Source: Chthonobacter rhizosphaerae (GTDB lineage: Bacteria > Pseudomonadota > Alphaproteobacteria > Rhizobiales > Pleomorphomonadaceae). Taken from it: a stretch of DNA of 64,000 bases. The stretch covers positions 434,001-498,000 of the forward strand of contig NZ_JACDIS010000002.1 in the NCBI RefSeq assembly GCF_013839525.1, written 5' to 3'. A program made the position numbers and the translations under genes. A model generated the notes under the pieces. The model did not search any database. It was given only the letters and a program-made list of their open reading frames with translations, and was not told the origin of the DNA. Shown in pieces: positions 45,338 to 55,264 of the stretch; the first letter of the stretch is position 1; every line of letters starts with the position of its first letter.

Positions 45338-48300
45338 TCACTGCAGCGGGCCGATCACCTCCACGTCGCCGGCGTCGGTCCGGGCGTTGCGCTCGGGACG
45401 GTACATGTCCGTCACGGTCGCCGCCGGATGGGTGAACGCGCCGGGCGCGACGGCGCGGGCCATGTAGGCGAGGGCGAACTCGGTGGCGCCGCCCGCCGGC
45501 TGGTCGAGGGCCGCCACGAAGCGGTCTGCCCGGAATTCGGTCCGCGCTGCCTGCGAGACGAGCGGAACCCAGCCGAGCGCCGCCACGTCGCCGCCGGCGA
45601 GGAGGCTCGGGTTGTCGATGGCGAGGCCCGCCGGCAGCGGATCGTCCACCACCAGCCGCGCGGCGACCGACTCGGTCGTCGTCACCGTCAGCACCACCAC
45701 CACCCGCGCGCCGAGCTCCAGCGCCGAGATGTCGATCTCGTTGCCGTCGAGGTCGTACGCCTTGCGGGTGATCGCGTAGCCGGTGCCGCCCGCCGGCTCC
45801 GGCGTGACCGGCACGCCGGTGACGGTGACCCGCGCGTCGACGGGAGCCTCCGCCACGTTCCGGATCGCCACCGGACCGGTGGCCAGATCCTCGGCCGTGT
45901 AGTGGGCGGTGAGCACCCCCTCGCGGCGCGTGCCGTTCACCTCCACGACGGGCTTCACCCCGTCGTTGAGGAGCGCGTTGGCGGCGAGCAGCATCCAAGC
46001 CTGCTCCTGCGTGCTCCGGGCGGTGCTCGCCCTGGCGAGCGCGCCCACCTCGCGGCCGAGGGTGGCGAGATCCACCGAAGGCACGCGGGTCTCGGAGGCG
46101 AGCGTCAGGATGGCGGCGCCGTCGCGGAGGTCGGATCCGTAGTCCTTGCGCCAGCCCTTGTGGTCGAGGCGCTGGGCGAGATCCCCGGTCGCCGCCTGGA
46201 ACACGGCCCCTGCCCGCTCCGTGTCGCCGTAGAGCGCCAGGGCCGCCCCGAGCTGCGCCTTGGCGAGCGGGGTCGCGAAGGCCTGCAGCTTCGTCTCCGC
46301 GTAGTAGCGCAGGTCGCCGATGGTCGCCCGGCCGTTGCGCGCGAGCACGTAGAGCGCATAGGCGAGATCCTCGCCGCCCTCGGTCACCTCGCTCGTGTAG
46401 GAGACCCGGTTCTTCAGGTTCGTGACCGCGAGATCGAACGGGATCGCCGGTACCGGGATGCCCTTCTCCTTGGCGCGGGTCAGGAAGTCGGTCACGTAGG
46501 CGTCGAGCCATAGATCGTCGGCGGACGGCCCCCAGAGGCCGAACGAGCCGTTGGACGCCTGGTTCACCAGCACCTGCTCGACCGCCTTCGCGACCCGGTC
46601 CCGCACCGGCGTCTCGCCGGCAAGCCCCGCCGCCAGCACCACGTCGTCGAGGTAGACGAGCGGCAGCGCCCGGCTGGTGATCTGCTCGGAGCAGCCGTAG
46701 GGGTACTTGTCGAGCGACGAGACCAGCCCCGGCAGGTCGATCCCCGACACGCCGCCGACGGTGACGGTGGCCTGGGCGGTGCCGGGCACGAGGTCGGCGA
46801 ACAGATCGGGCGCGATGTCGAGCCGCCCGGACCCGGCCGGCAGCGTCAGGTCGGACACCCGGACCACCGGCGGCTCGTTCGCCCGGACCGGCACGGTGAG
46901 CGTCTTCGTCAGCACCTCTCCGGCGGGCGTGGTCAGCGCGACGGAGACGGTCTCGTCGCCGACGGCGACCGCCTCGATCGGGATCAGCACCTCCGCCCTG
47001 CCCTTGTCGGCGAGGGTCAGTGTGCGGCTGCCGAGCGCCGGGTCGAGCGTGACGAGATCGCCCGCGACGGCAACCGACAGGTCGAAGGCACCCGACGGGC
47101 CCTCCAGGTGGGTGAAGTCGAGCTTCAGGCGGGAGCGGTCGCCGGGCGCCAGGAAGTTCGGCAGGGCCGCCTGCACGACCACCGGATCGCGGACGACCAC
47201 GTCCTTGAAGCCGTGCCCGACCGCGTCGCCGGACCACGCGATCGCCATCACGCGGACGGTGCCGTTGAAGTCCGGCAGCGGGAAGGACGCGCGCGCCTTG
47301 CCGTCGGCGTCCACCTGCGTGACGCCCTGGAAGAAGGACACGAGCTGCTCCGTCGGCGGCGGGCCCTCCAGGCGGGCAAGGCCGGTGCCGTCGCCGCCCG
47401 AGCGCACCTCGCCGCGCACGCCGGCCATGCGGTCGATCAGCTGGCCATAGAGATCGCGCATCTCGATGCCGAGCGCCCGCTGGCCGTAGTACCAGTCCTC
47501 CGGGGCCGGCGGTGCGAACCTGGTGAGGTTCAGGATGCCGAGGTCCACCGCCGCGATCGTCACGTAGGCGGGCTCGCCCGGCTTGGCGTTCGCGAGCGTC
47601 ACCTCCACGGGCAGCGCGGTGCGCGGCTTCTGCTCCTCGGGAAGCGAGACGTCCACGGACAGGAGCCGGTCGCCCGGATCGACGCCCGCCCAGGCGAGGC
47701 CGAGCGCGCGGGCCGGCATGCGCCGGGCCTCGATATCCATCGGGCGGAGCAGGGTGGCGGTCACGTAGGCGCCCGGCCCCCAGTCGGAGGTGACCGGCAG
47801 GTCCACCGTCGCGCCGCCTTCCGGCACGTCCACGGTCTTCATGGCGATCAGCCGGTCGTCCACGACGGTGACGACCGCGACGCCGGGGAAGCGCGGCTCC
47901 AGCCGCGCCTTCACGGTTTCGCCGATGGCATAGCGCGGCTTGTCGAGAGACACCTTCAGGATGTCCGGCGTCTCCTCGCTGGTCGGCGCCACATACCAGC
48001 CGGCCTCGAACGTCATCGAGACCGGTACGGCGTCGCCGGACGGATCCTCCACGGTCAGCTCGTATTCGCCCCAGGTCACCCGCTCCTCGATCCGGGCGTG
48101 CGTGTCCGCCGTCACGTCGAGCGTGCCGTTGGCGACGCGGGTACGCGACTTGACCGTGTTGTAGCCCCAGCTTCCGCCGGTGTTGTACCACTGGAACGAG
48201 GTCTCGACCTTGTTCAGCACCCATGCGAGCCCCGTCGCCGAGACGCGGTTGCCGTCCGCGTCCAGCACGATGGCGTTGAAGGCGGCGGACCCGCCCTCCT

Positions 48301-50824
48301 CCACCTGATCCTCGAACTGCGGGTCGAGGCCGATCCGGGCGAGCCCGTCGGAGACCGGCAGGGTGAGCTTGCGCTCCACCGGACGGCCGTTGGTGTCGAG
48401 CACGCGTACGTGCACCGCCGCCTGCAGCGGCACGGTGGTGTCGGCGAGTTCCGGCGTGACGAGGGCCACGGTGGCGCTGCCGTCCTCCGCCGTCGCTTCC
48501 GCCTGCACCGGTTCCGCCACCGGCTCGAACGTGTCGGACGCGAGCCCGAAGCGATAGCCGGGCGCCGACGGCAGGCCCGCCGCCTTGGTGACGTAGACCT
48601 CGCCCTCGATGCCGAGGCCGGCGGCCGGCGCGCCGTAGAGCCATTCGGCCGTCAGCGTCGCCTCGGCGTCGACGCCGGGCTCCAGCACCGTGGCGTCCGT
48701 GGCGAGCTCGAACCCGATGCGTTCGGGCTGGAAATCCTCCACCAGGAAGGTGGCCTCGGCCAGCGAAGCCGCCTTCGGGTCGGTGAAGGCCGCGACGCGC
48801 CAGGTGCCCCGCATGGCGCCCGCCGGCAGCGGGAACAGGCTGTCGCGCCCGCCGGCGCCCTCGTCGGCCGCGACCGTGCGGGAGAACTCCACGCCGTCCG
48901 GCCGGGTCACGATCAGCGTCAGCGGCACGTCGGGCGCGGCGAGCGCCTGGGCCGTGCGGGCGAGCGTCGTCACGTGCACCGTCTCGCCGGGCCGGTAGAC
49001 GCCGCGCTCGGCGGTCATGAACACGTCCACCGGCTTCGGCGGCGCGCGGCCTTCCACGCCCCGGTCGGTCAGGTCGAAAGCCGATTTCGTGAGGTCCAGG
49101 AAGGCGTAGTCCCCCTCCCCGGTCTCGGCGACCAGCAGCGCCGGCGCGTTGCCGCCAGTGCCGCGCGCAAGGCCCGGGTCGAACCGGGCGTAGCCGGCGA
49201 CGTCCGTGGTGGCGGTGCCGAGGATCTCGTCGTTGAGGGCCACCAGCCGGAGCGTCGCGCCGGCCACCGGCCCGGCGGACGACAGGGAGCGCACGACCGC
49301 GTGCACGCCGTCGTTGCCGGAAAGGCTGGACAGGCCGAGATCGGTGACGATGAACCACTGGGTGGCCTGCTCGCCCCAGGTGTCGGTCTGGTTTTTGGCC
49401 GTCGCCACCATGGCGTAGACGCCGGGCTCCAGGGCCTTCACCACCTCGCTCACCGGGATCGCCGTGGTGACCTCCCGGTTCAGCTCGCGCTTCACCAGGA
49501 TGGAGCCGGACCACACCTGCTCGCCGCGACGGGCGGCGATGTCCGACGCTTCCCAGGTGCCGATCTGGCGAAGGAACGTGTCCTCCCCGATCGCCTGGAC
49601 CAAGGCCCGGTCACCGATCCGAACCACCTCGGCGACGATCTCGTCCACGTTCACGGACGCGACCGGGATGGTGGCGTCGCCGCCCTTCGGCAGCACGTAG
49701 GCCTTGCCGAGGAAGCGCACCCGCGGGTCGCGGTCGCGCACATAGGCCTCGATCTCGACGGTGCGGGCCAGAGTTTCGTCCGCGTCCTTGGCCGGCAAGC
49801 CCTCGCGGACGGCGATCCGGTAGCGCTTGCCGTAGTCGACGCCCGTGACGCAGACCTGCGTGTCCTCCGCCTCCACGGCCGTCGTGTCGCCACCCTCCAC
49901 GCTCACGAAGTCGGCGAGGTTGGGGGCGTTCTTGTCGATCTCCTCGGAAAAGGCGATGCATAGGCGCGGGTCGGCGGACCGGCTGTCCACCGTGTTCTCC
50001 ACCACCCGGAAACCGTGGTTCGCCACCAGCTCGTCGAGCCGCGCTACGAGCTCGTCGTCGCCGCCGATGGAGACGCCCAGCCGGGCGGCCTTGATGGCCG
50101 GCTTCCAGATCTCGCGCGCGGCGAGCGCCTCGGTCATCAGCGAGAGCGCGCGCACCCGCTGGCCGTCGTCCACGGACCGCAGGTAGGCGTTGACCGAGGC
50201 CGCGAGGGAGGTTTCGAGCGCGGATTGCCGGACCTGCCAATCGCCGTTGGTCAGGGTCTGCGCCGTCACCGACAGGGCGTCCCAGAGGTCGAACCGCTCC
50301 GGAGCGAGTTTCAGGGCCGCGCCGTAGGCGACGAGCGCGTCCTGCGCGTTGCCGTTGACCACGGAATTCTCGGCGCGCGCGATCAGGAAGTCGACCGAGC
50401 CCTCCTGGTCGCTCTCGTTGATCTGGCCCAGCTGCCGGCGGGCCTCGTCGACCAGCGACTGGTCGAGGAAGGACAGGTCCGCGAGCCGCTCCGCCTCCAG
50501 TTCGGGAGACGGCACGGCGCCCGCCACGATCCGGCCGGCGACGGCGCCCGGCGTCTGCTTCAGGTCGCCGAATTCGGCTTTCAGGAAGCACCAGCGGGCC
50601 TTCACGTTGTAGGTGAAGGCGCGGCACTGGTCGTCGGCGACGCAGGAGGCCTCGCAGGCGGACTGGTCGATGCCCTTCAGGGTCTGGTAGTCGCGGCCGA
50701 AATAATCGGCATTCTCGGTCACGATGGCGCGGCGCTCCTGCGCGGCTGCCGCCGAGGCGAATAGCGGAAGCCCGACGAGAAGCGCCTGCGCGACCCGCGC
50801 GGCGAACCGAATGCTCGACATCAT
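45338..50824 (-). CDS. Bacterial alpha-2-macroglobulin with PAN/Apple-like N-terminal domain
   Basis: An 1828-residue exported protein thought to trap proteases in the periplasm. A signal peptide covers residues 1-28 (cleavage near SAAAAQ). There is no lipobox Cys, so it may be soluble rather than lipid-anchored. A PAN/Apple-like domain (about 30-100) has Cys57, Cys61, Cys67 and Cys79. A helical stretch (about 105-250) and a long series of macroglobulin beta domains follow (for example FMTAERGVYRPGETVHVTTL near 610). The thioester motif is YGCSEQ with Cys1378, followed by the all-helical TED region and a receptor-binding-like end. The usual partner gene pbpC (PBP1C) is not adjacent. Confidence 0.94.
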   Translation of the reverse strand: MMSSIRFAARVAQALLVGLPLFASAAAAQERRAIVTENADYFGRDYQTLKGIDQSACEASCVADDQCRAFTYNVKARWCFLKAEFGDLKQTPGAVAGRIVAGAVPSPELEAERLADLSFLDQSLVDEARRQLGQINESDQEGSVDFLIARAENSVVNGNAQDALVAYGAALKLAPERFDLWDALSVTAQTLTNGDWQVRQSALETSLAASVNAYLRSVDDGQRVRALSLMTEALAAREIWKPAIKAARLGVSIGGDDELVARLDELVANHGFRVVENTVDSRSADPRLCIAFSEEIDKNAPNLADFVSVEGGDTTAVEAEDTQVCVTGVDYGKRYRIAVREGLPAKDADETLARTVEIEAYVRDRDPRVRFLGKAYVLPKGGDATIPVASVNVDEIVAEVVRIGDRALVQAIGEDTFLRQIGTWEASDIAARRGEQVWSGSILVKRELNREVTTAIPVSEVVKALEPGVYAMVATAKNQTDTWGEQATQWFIVTDLGLSSLSGNDGVHAVVRSLSSAGPVAGATLRLVALNDEILGTATTDVAGYARFDPGLARGTGGNAPALLVAETGEGDYAFLDLTKSAFDLTDRGVEGRAPPKPVDVFMTAERGVYRPGETVHVTTLARTAQALAAPDVPLTLIVTRPDGVEFSRTVAADEGAGGRDSLFPLPAGAMRGTWRVAAFTDPKAASLAEATFLVEDFQPERIGFELATDATVLEPGVDAEATLTAEWLYGAPAAGLGIEGEVYVTKAAGLPSAPGYRFGLASDTFEPVAEPVQAEATAEDGSATVALVTPELADTTVPLQAAVHVRVLDTNGRPVERKLTLPVSDGLARIGLDPQFEDQVEEGGSAAFNAIVLDADGNRVSATGLAWVLNKVETSFQWYNTGGSWGYNTVKSRTRVANGTLDVTADTHARIEERVTWGEYELTVEDPSGDAVPVSMTFEAGWYVAPTSEETPDILKVSLDKPRYAIGETVKARLEPRFPGVAVVTVVDDRLIAMKTVDVPEGGATVDLPVTSDWGPGAYVTATLLRPMDIEARRMPARALGLAWAGVDPGDRLLSVDVSLPEEQKPRTALPVEVTLANAKPGEPAYVTIAAVDLGILNLTRFAPPAPEDWYYGQRALGIEMRDLYGQLIDRMAGVRGEVRSGGDGTGLARLEGPPPTEQLVSFFQGVTQVDADGKARASFPLPDFNGTVRVMAIAWSGDAVGHGFKDVVVRDPVVVQAALPNFLAPGDRSRLKLDFTHLEGPSGAFDLSVAVAGDLVTLDPALGSRTLTLADKGRAEVLIPIEAVAVGDETVSVALTTPAGEVLTKTLTVPVRANEPPVVRVSDLTLPAGSGRLDIAPDLFADLVPGTAQATVTVGGVSGIDLPGLVSSLDKYPYGCSEQITSRALPLVYLDDVVLAAGLAGETPVRDRVAKAVEQVLVNQASNGSFGLWGPSADDLWLDAYVTDFLTRAKEKGIPVPAIPFDLAVTNLKNRVSYTSEVTEGGEDLAYALYVLARNGRATIGDLRYYAETKLQAFATPLAKAQLGAALALYGDTERAGAVFQAATGDLAQRLDHKGWRKDYGSDLRDGAAILTLASETRVPSVDLATLGREVGALARASTARSTQEQAWMLLAANALLNDGVKPVVEVNGTRREGVLTAHYTAEDLATGPVAIRNVAEAPVDARVTVTGVPVTPEPAGGTGYAITRKAYDLDGNEIDISALELGARVVVVLTVTTTESVAARLVVDDPLPAGLAIDNPSLLAGGDVAALGWVPLVSQAARTEFRADRFVAALDQPAGGATEFALAYMARAVAPGAFTHPAATVTDMYRPERNARTDAGDVEVIGPLQ

Positions 50825-50935
50825 GCCAACCCCCGTGCCGGCGTGAGACCGCCGCCGGGAGGAGAGTAAGCACCAGTCCGACCGCCGGACAAGCGGCCTA
50901 AACGACGGAACAAGCCGGCGCCCCCGACGTCCCTC

Positions 50936-51964
50936 TCAGCCCCTCGGACGCCCGATGAGCGCGTGGAGCGCGGCTTCCAGGCTCGCCGGAATGGGCAGGC
51001 CTTCGTCTTCAGCCCGCCGGCGCGACGCGCGCCGGCGAGACCCCGGCAGGCGCGCGCCGGGCTGGCCCTCTATGGATTCCGCGAGGGCCGCGATCCGGTC
51101 GCCGAACCCGGGGCCGAAGGCGGACGGGTCGAACGCGACGATCAGGTGGCCGATCTCCGGCGGCGGGCCGTCGCCGGTGAAGAGGCTCGACTGCTCCGTC
51201 GCCAGCCGCCCGCCCGCCATGGCGCAGAGGATCTCGACCAGAAACGCCAGGGCGGTGCCCTTGGCGTCGCCGGCCGGCAGCATGGTGCCGGCGAGCGCCG
51301 CCTTGGCGTCGGTGGTCGGCCGGCCGTCGCGATCCACGGCCCAGCCCTCCGGGATCGGCTCGCCGCGCTGGGCGGCCGCCAGGATGTTGCCGCGAGCCAC
51401 CTTGGCGACCGAGAGGTCCACCACGATGGGATCTGCGCCCGGGCGCGGGCAGCCGATGGCGATCGGATTGGTTCCGAACACGGCGGCCGTTCCGCCCCAC
51501 GGGGCGATCGAGGCCGGCGCGTTGGCCACCATGAGGGCGACGAGACCGGTCTCGGCGAGCGTCTCCACATGAAGGCCGATGGCGCCGGCGTGATGGGCCC
51601 GGTGGATGCCCGCGGCCGCCACGCCGTTCGACCGCGCAAGGGCCGGAAGCGCCTCGACGGCGGTGTCGATGGCCGGATAGGAGAAGCCGGTGCCGGCGTC
51701 GATGGAGATCACCGCCGGCGCCATGGCGCGCACGGACGGAACCGCCCGGCCGTCCACCTTTCCGGTCAGGACCTGGGCCGCATAGCTCTCCAGCCGGACG
51801 AGGCCGTGGCTCTTCAGGTCCGACATCTCGGCCAGCACCAGCGCGTTCGCGACGCTCCTGGCGACGTCCGGATCGGTCCCGGCCGCCACCAGCGCGTCGA
51901 CCGCGAACGCGCGGGCGGCCGCGACGGTGACCGTGCGGCCGGTCGGGGCGTCGGCGGCGGTCAT
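50936..51964 (-). CDS. Ldh-family (malate/L-lactate/ureidoglycolate-type) NAD(P) oxidoreductase
   Basis: A 342-residue member of the LDH2/MDH2 family, structurally unlike classical Rossmann malate dehydrogenases. Visible features: ARSVANALVLAEMSDLKSHGLVRLESY with the catalytic His of SHG, GFSYPAIDTAVEALP, GIHRAHHAGAIGLHVETLA, NAPASIAPWGGTAAVFGTNPIAIGCP for NAD binding, and TMLPAGDAKGTALAFLVEIL. Substrates in the family include malate, lactate, sulfolactate, ureidoglycolate and proline-type imines; which applies here is open. The start overlaps the recJ stop as ATGA, so the two are coupled. The C-terminal tail is unusually Arg-rich. Confidence 0.88.
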   Translation of the reverse strand: MTAADAPTGRTVTVAAARAFAVDALVAAGTDPDVARSVANALVLAEMSDLKSHGLVRLESYAAQVLTGKVDGRAVPSVRAMAPAVISIDAGTGFSYPAIDTAVEALPALARSNGVAAAGIHRAHHAGAIGLHVETLAETGLVALMVANAPASIAPWGGTAAVFGTNPIAIGCPRPGADPIVVDLSVAKVARGNILAAAQRGEPIPEGWAVDRDGRPTTDAKAALAGTMLPAGDAKGTALAFLVEILCAMAGGRLATEQSSLFTGDGPPPEIGHLIVAFDPSAFGPGFGDRIAALAESIEGQPGARLPGSRRRASRRRAEDEGLPIPASLEAALHALIGRPRG

Positions 51965-53805
51965 GGGCGGGCGCGGGCCGGGTCGGCGGCGTCGAGCACG
52001 CGCATCTGGACGCGCGGCTCCCCATGCCAGTAGTCCAGGCCGAGCACGCCCGCCACGTGGATCGGCCGGTCGCGCGCGGAGGTCAGGAAGTCGCCGAGCG
52101 GCTGGCCGGCGGCGCGGAACGCCATTCCCTTCAGCTTGGTGCCGTCCGCCGAGCAGAGCGTCATCCGCACGTGGCCGTTGCCGATCGTCTCGGCATAGGC
52201 CACCCGGTGGGCGGGCAGCACGAACACCGGGTCCGGCTGGCCGGCGCCGAAGGGGCCGGCCCGATCGATCGTCTCGACCAGTTGCACCGTGGCGCCGCCC
52301 GCCGTGATCGCGCCGTCGACGGCGAGCTCGTGCACCGACCGGGCGGACGCGACGCCGGTCTTCAGGCAGTCGTCCGCGAAGGCGGTGAAATCCGGGATCT
52401 TCGCTTCCTCGATGGTGAGGCCGGCCGCCATCGGGTGCCCGCCGCCCTTCAGGAGCAGCTTGGCGTCCACGGCGGCGCGCACCACCGAGCCGACGTCGAC
52501 GCCCGGAATGGAGCGGCCCGAGCCGGTGCCGGTGCCGTCGCCCTTGAGGGCGATCGCGAAGGCGGGGCGATTGTGCCGCTCCTTCAGCCGCGCCGCCACG
52601 AGGCCGACGATGCCGGGGTGCCACTCCGCCGAGGCGGCCACCAGCACCGCCGGATCGGATTGCACCAGGGACGCCGTCACCATGGCCTCGGCGGCGTCGA
52701 GCGCCTCCGCCTCCAGCTGCTGGCGCTCGCGGTTGAGGCGGTCGAGCTCCACCGCCATGCGGCCCGCTTCAACCATGTCGGCGCACATGAGAAGCCGGGC
52801 GCCGAGCCCGCTGTCGCCGATGCGCCCGCCGGCGTTGATGCGCGGCCCGATCAGGAAGCCGAGGTGATAGCAGGTCGGCGGACCGGAGAGCTTCACCACG
52901 TCGGCGAGAGCCGCGAGCCCCCGGTTGGCGCGGGCGCGCATCACCTGCAGGCCCTTGACGACGAACGCCCGGTTGAGCCCGACGAGCGGGACCACGTCGC
53001 ACACGGTGCCGAGCGCCACCAGGTCCAGGAGGCCGAGGAGATCCGGCTCCGCGAGCCCGCGCCGCTGGTACCAGCCCCGGCGGCGGAGCTCGCGGTTCAC
53101 CGCCACGACCCCGAGGAAGCTGACGCCTGCGGCGCAGAGGTGGCCGAGCCCGGACAGGTCGTCCTGCCGGTTCGGGTTCACGAGCGCCCGCACCTCCGGC
53201 AGGTCGACGCCGCTCTGGTGGTGGTCGAAGGTCACCACGTCGAGCCCGATCCGCCGGGCCGCCTCGAAGGCCTCGAAGCTCTGGGTGCCGCAGTCGAGGG
53301 TGACGAGAAGGGTCGCGCCGCCGTCGGCGAGGTCCTGAATGGCGCGCGGGTTCGGCCCGTAGCCGTCCACCAGCCGGTCGGGGATGTAGACCGCCGGGTC
53401 GAGGCCCTGGTGCTGGAGAAAGCGCCCGAACAGGGCCGACGAGGTGGCGCCGTCCACGTCGTAGTCGCCGAAGAGGGCGATTCGCTCGCCGCGCTCCACG
53501 GCGTCCGCCACCCGTTCGGCGGCGGCGTCCATGTCGCGCAGGACGGACGGGTCCGGCATCAGGCTGCGGATGCTCGGCTCCAGGTAGGCGGCCGCGTCCT
53601 CGACCGACACCTGTCGGCCGACGAGCACGCGCGCTACCACGTCCGGCAGCCCGTGCCGCTGGGCGATCGCCCGCACCAGCGGCGCGCGGGCCTCGCCCAC
53701 GCGGTCGGTCCAGATGCGGGAGCAGGCGGACGTGGAGACGCCGAGAACGGGTCGTGCGGTGACGGTGTCGAAGGACACGGAGTCGGACGCGATTCGGATA
53801 GTCAT
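51961..53805 (-). CDS. recJ: Single-stranded-DNA-specific exonuclease RecJ
   Basis: A 614-residue 5'-3' exonuclease of the DHH family used in recombination and mismatch repair. The N-terminal DHH domain has FGDYDVDGATSSALF (Asp114 and following), LVTLDCGTQSFEAF and the DHH motif at 194-196 (FDHHQSG). LGLLDLVALGTVCDVVPL and NAGGRIGDSGLGARLL follow. The DHHA1 domain includes GIVGLVAARLKERHNRPAF, SGRSIPGVDV and KGGGHPMAAGLTI. The C-terminal OB fold ends the protein. A 25-bp tandem repeat lies 25 bases upstream of the start. Confidence 0.96.
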   Translation of the reverse strand: MTIRIASDSVSFDTVTARPVLGVSTSACSRIWTDRVGEARAPLVRAIAQRHGLPDVVARVLVGRQVSVEDAAAYLEPSIRSLMPDPSVLRDMDAAAERVADAVERGERIALFGDYDVDGATSSALFGRFLQHQGLDPAVYIPDRLVDGYGPNPRAIQDLADGGATLLVTLDCGTQSFEAFEAARRIGLDVVTFDHHQSGVDLPEVRALVNPNRQDDLSGLGHLCAAGVSFLGVVAVNRELRRRGWYQRRGLAEPDLLGLLDLVALGTVCDVVPLVGLNRAFVVKGLQVMRARANRGLAALADVVKLSGPPTCYHLGFLIGPRINAGGRIGDSGLGARLLMCADMVEAGRMAVELDRLNRERQQLEAEALDAAEAMVTASLVQSDPAVLVAASAEWHPGIVGLVAARLKERHNRPAFAIALKGDGTGTGSGRSIPGVDVGSVVRAAVDAKLLLKGGGHPMAAGLTIEEAKIPDFTAFADDCLKTGVASARSVHELAVDGAITAGGATVQLVETIDRAGPFGAGQPDPVFVLPAHRVAYAETIGNGHVRMTLCSADGTKLKGMAFRAAGQPLGDFLTSARDRPIHVAGVLGLDYWHGEPRVQMRVLDAADPARARP

Positions 53806-53830
53806 GCGGAATCATAGCGGGACGCGCCCA

Positions 53831-53930
53831 CCCGCGCGAGCGGAAAGCCCACTCACCCGCGCGAGCGGAAAGCCTGCAAAGTGGCGCGAGCGGAAAGCCT
53901 GTCGAACCGCCGGAGCGGATCGCGCCGACG
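53831..53930. repeat. 25-bp tandem repeat upstream of recJ
   Basis: Units of 25 bases at 53831, 53856 and 53881 share GCGAGCGGAAAGCC, and a fourth, diverged unit starts at 53906. It sits in the 199-base gap between the glpX stop and the recJ start, just upstream of recJ. On the recJ-sense strand each unit contains GGCTTTCCGCTCGC. Confidence 0.85.
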
Positions 53931-54004
53931 GGGACACGGGGGCCGAAGCGCCCGCCCCGGCCGTCGGGCGACGGCCGGACAGGTAGCCGGGCCGCCGCGC
54001 GCGC

Positions 54005-54994
54005 TCAGCGATTGTCGAACTTCGACATGTCCGTGTGGGAGGCCTTGATCCAGCGGACGGTGCCAGTGGAGGAGCGCATCACCACCGTGTGGGTCTCCAC
54101 CCGGTCGCCGCGGGCGAACTTCACGCCGGTCAGCATGTTGCCGTCCGTCACGCCGGTGGCGGCGAAGAGCACGTCGCCCTTGGCGATCTCGTCCATGGTG
54201 TACTTCTTGCGCACGTCCGCGATGCCCATCCGGTTCGCCCGCTGGATCTGTTCGTCGCGGTTGATCACCAGCCGTCCCTGCATCTGGCCGCCGATGCAGC
54301 GCAGCGCCGCCGCCGCGAGCACGCCCTCGGGCGCGCCGCCGATCCCGAGATAGATGTCGATGCCGGTCTCGTCCGGCTCGGTGGTGTGGATGACGCCCGC
54401 CACGTCGCCGTCGCCGATCAGCCGGATGGAGGCGCCGGTGGCGCGCACCTCCTCGATCAGCCGAGCATGGCGCGGCCGGTCGAGGATGCAGGCGGTCACC
54501 TCGCCCACGGGCACGCCCTTGGCGGCGGCCAGCGCCCGGATGTTCTCCGCCGGGGTGGCGTCGAGATCCACGATGCCGGAGGGGTAGCCCGGCCCGATGG
54601 CGATCTTCTCCATGTAGACGTCGGGCGCGTTGAGAAGGCCGCCGTGCTCGGAAATGGCGATCACCGCCAGGGAGTTGGGCAGGTTCTTGGCGCAGATGGT
54701 GGTGCCTTCCAGCGGGTCGAGGGCGATGTCCACCTTGGGCCCCTTCCCCGTGCCCACCTCCTCGCCGATGTAGAGCATCGGCGCCTCGTCGCGCTCGCCC
54801 TCGCCGATCACAACGGTGCCGTGGATCGGCAGCCGGTTGAGCTCGCGCCGCATGGCGTCCACGGCCGCCTGGTCGGCGGCCTTCTCGTCGCCGCGACCCC
54901 TCAGGCGCGCGGCGGCCACGGCCGCCCGTTCGGTCACCCGGACCAGTTCCAGCGTCAGAATTCGATCCAGCGTGCTCGCCGGGTTCGTCGACAT
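54005..54994 (-). CDS. glpX: Fructose-1,6-bisphosphatase class II
   Basis: A 329-residue GlpX-type phosphatase of gluconeogenesis and, in autotrophs, the Calvin cycle. Conserved parts include DEKAADQAAVDAMRREL, IGEGERDEAPMLYIGE with the metal-binding Glu residues, DIALDPLEGTTICAKN (Asp-Pro-Leu-Glu metal motif), GIGGAPEGVLAAAALRCIG and GVTDGNMLTGV. I start at the ATG at 54994 (MSTNPASTL), with a GGGGGG stretch about 7 bases upstream. ATGs at 55000 and further up are in frame, but the upstream sequence is not typical. It is downstream of hom on the same strand, with a terminator between them. Confidence 0.95.
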   Translation of the reverse strand: MSTNPASTLDRILTLELVRVTERAAVAAARLRGRGDEKAADQAAVDAMRRELNRLPIHGTVVIGEGERDEAPMLYIGEEVGTGKGPKVDIALDPLEGTTICAKNLPNSLAVIAISEHGGLLNAPDVYMEKIAIGPGYPSGIVDLDATPAENIRALAAAKGVPVGEVTACILDRPRHARLIEEVRATGASIRLIGDGDVAGVIHTTEPDETGIDIYLGIGGAPEGVLAAAALRCIGGQMQGRLVINRDEQIQRANRMGIADVRKKYTMDEIAKGDVLFAATGVTDGNMLTGVKFARGDRVETHTVVMRSSTGTVRWIKASHTDMSKFDNR

Positions 54995-55158
54995 GAACAT
55001 CCCCCCTGCCTGCACGACATTCGATCCGGACGTCCCGCCGGCGGTGGGGCGCGTCCCCGCGCTTGCCGATATGGACGGGTGGATGACCTTGGACATGCCG
55101 AACACCTCATGCAGCTTCCAGACCGTGTGTAACCCGGTTCAGAGGTGTCCGGCGATGC

Positions 55159-55185
55159 ATAAAAAGGCTGATTAAAGATCAGCCT
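55159..55185 (-). terminator. Intrinsic terminator after hom
   Basis: On the minus strand an 8-bp stem AGGCTGAT/ATCAGCCT (plus 55065+100 to 55185, i.e. arms 55165-55172 and 55178-55185) with a 5-base loop is followed directly by TTTTTAT. It lies 80 bases past the hom stop and separates hom from glpX. This is the clearest terminator in the window. Confidence 0.85.
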
Positions 55186-55264
55186 AAATTCGGATTACGA
55201 ATAAAATGCAAGTAAAAGCGCACCGCAGCGACGCTTATGACTTGCTGCGTCGCCGCATGACCGC

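Noticed and set aside
45273-49963. Frames of 951 and 1413 codons overlapping the macroglobulin gene
   Set aside because: Shadow frames of one long GC-rich gene; no recognisable domain or start context.
53831-53930. Possible CRISPR or iteron array
   Set aside because: Units are direct 25-bp tandem copies without unique spacers, and no replication gene is near.
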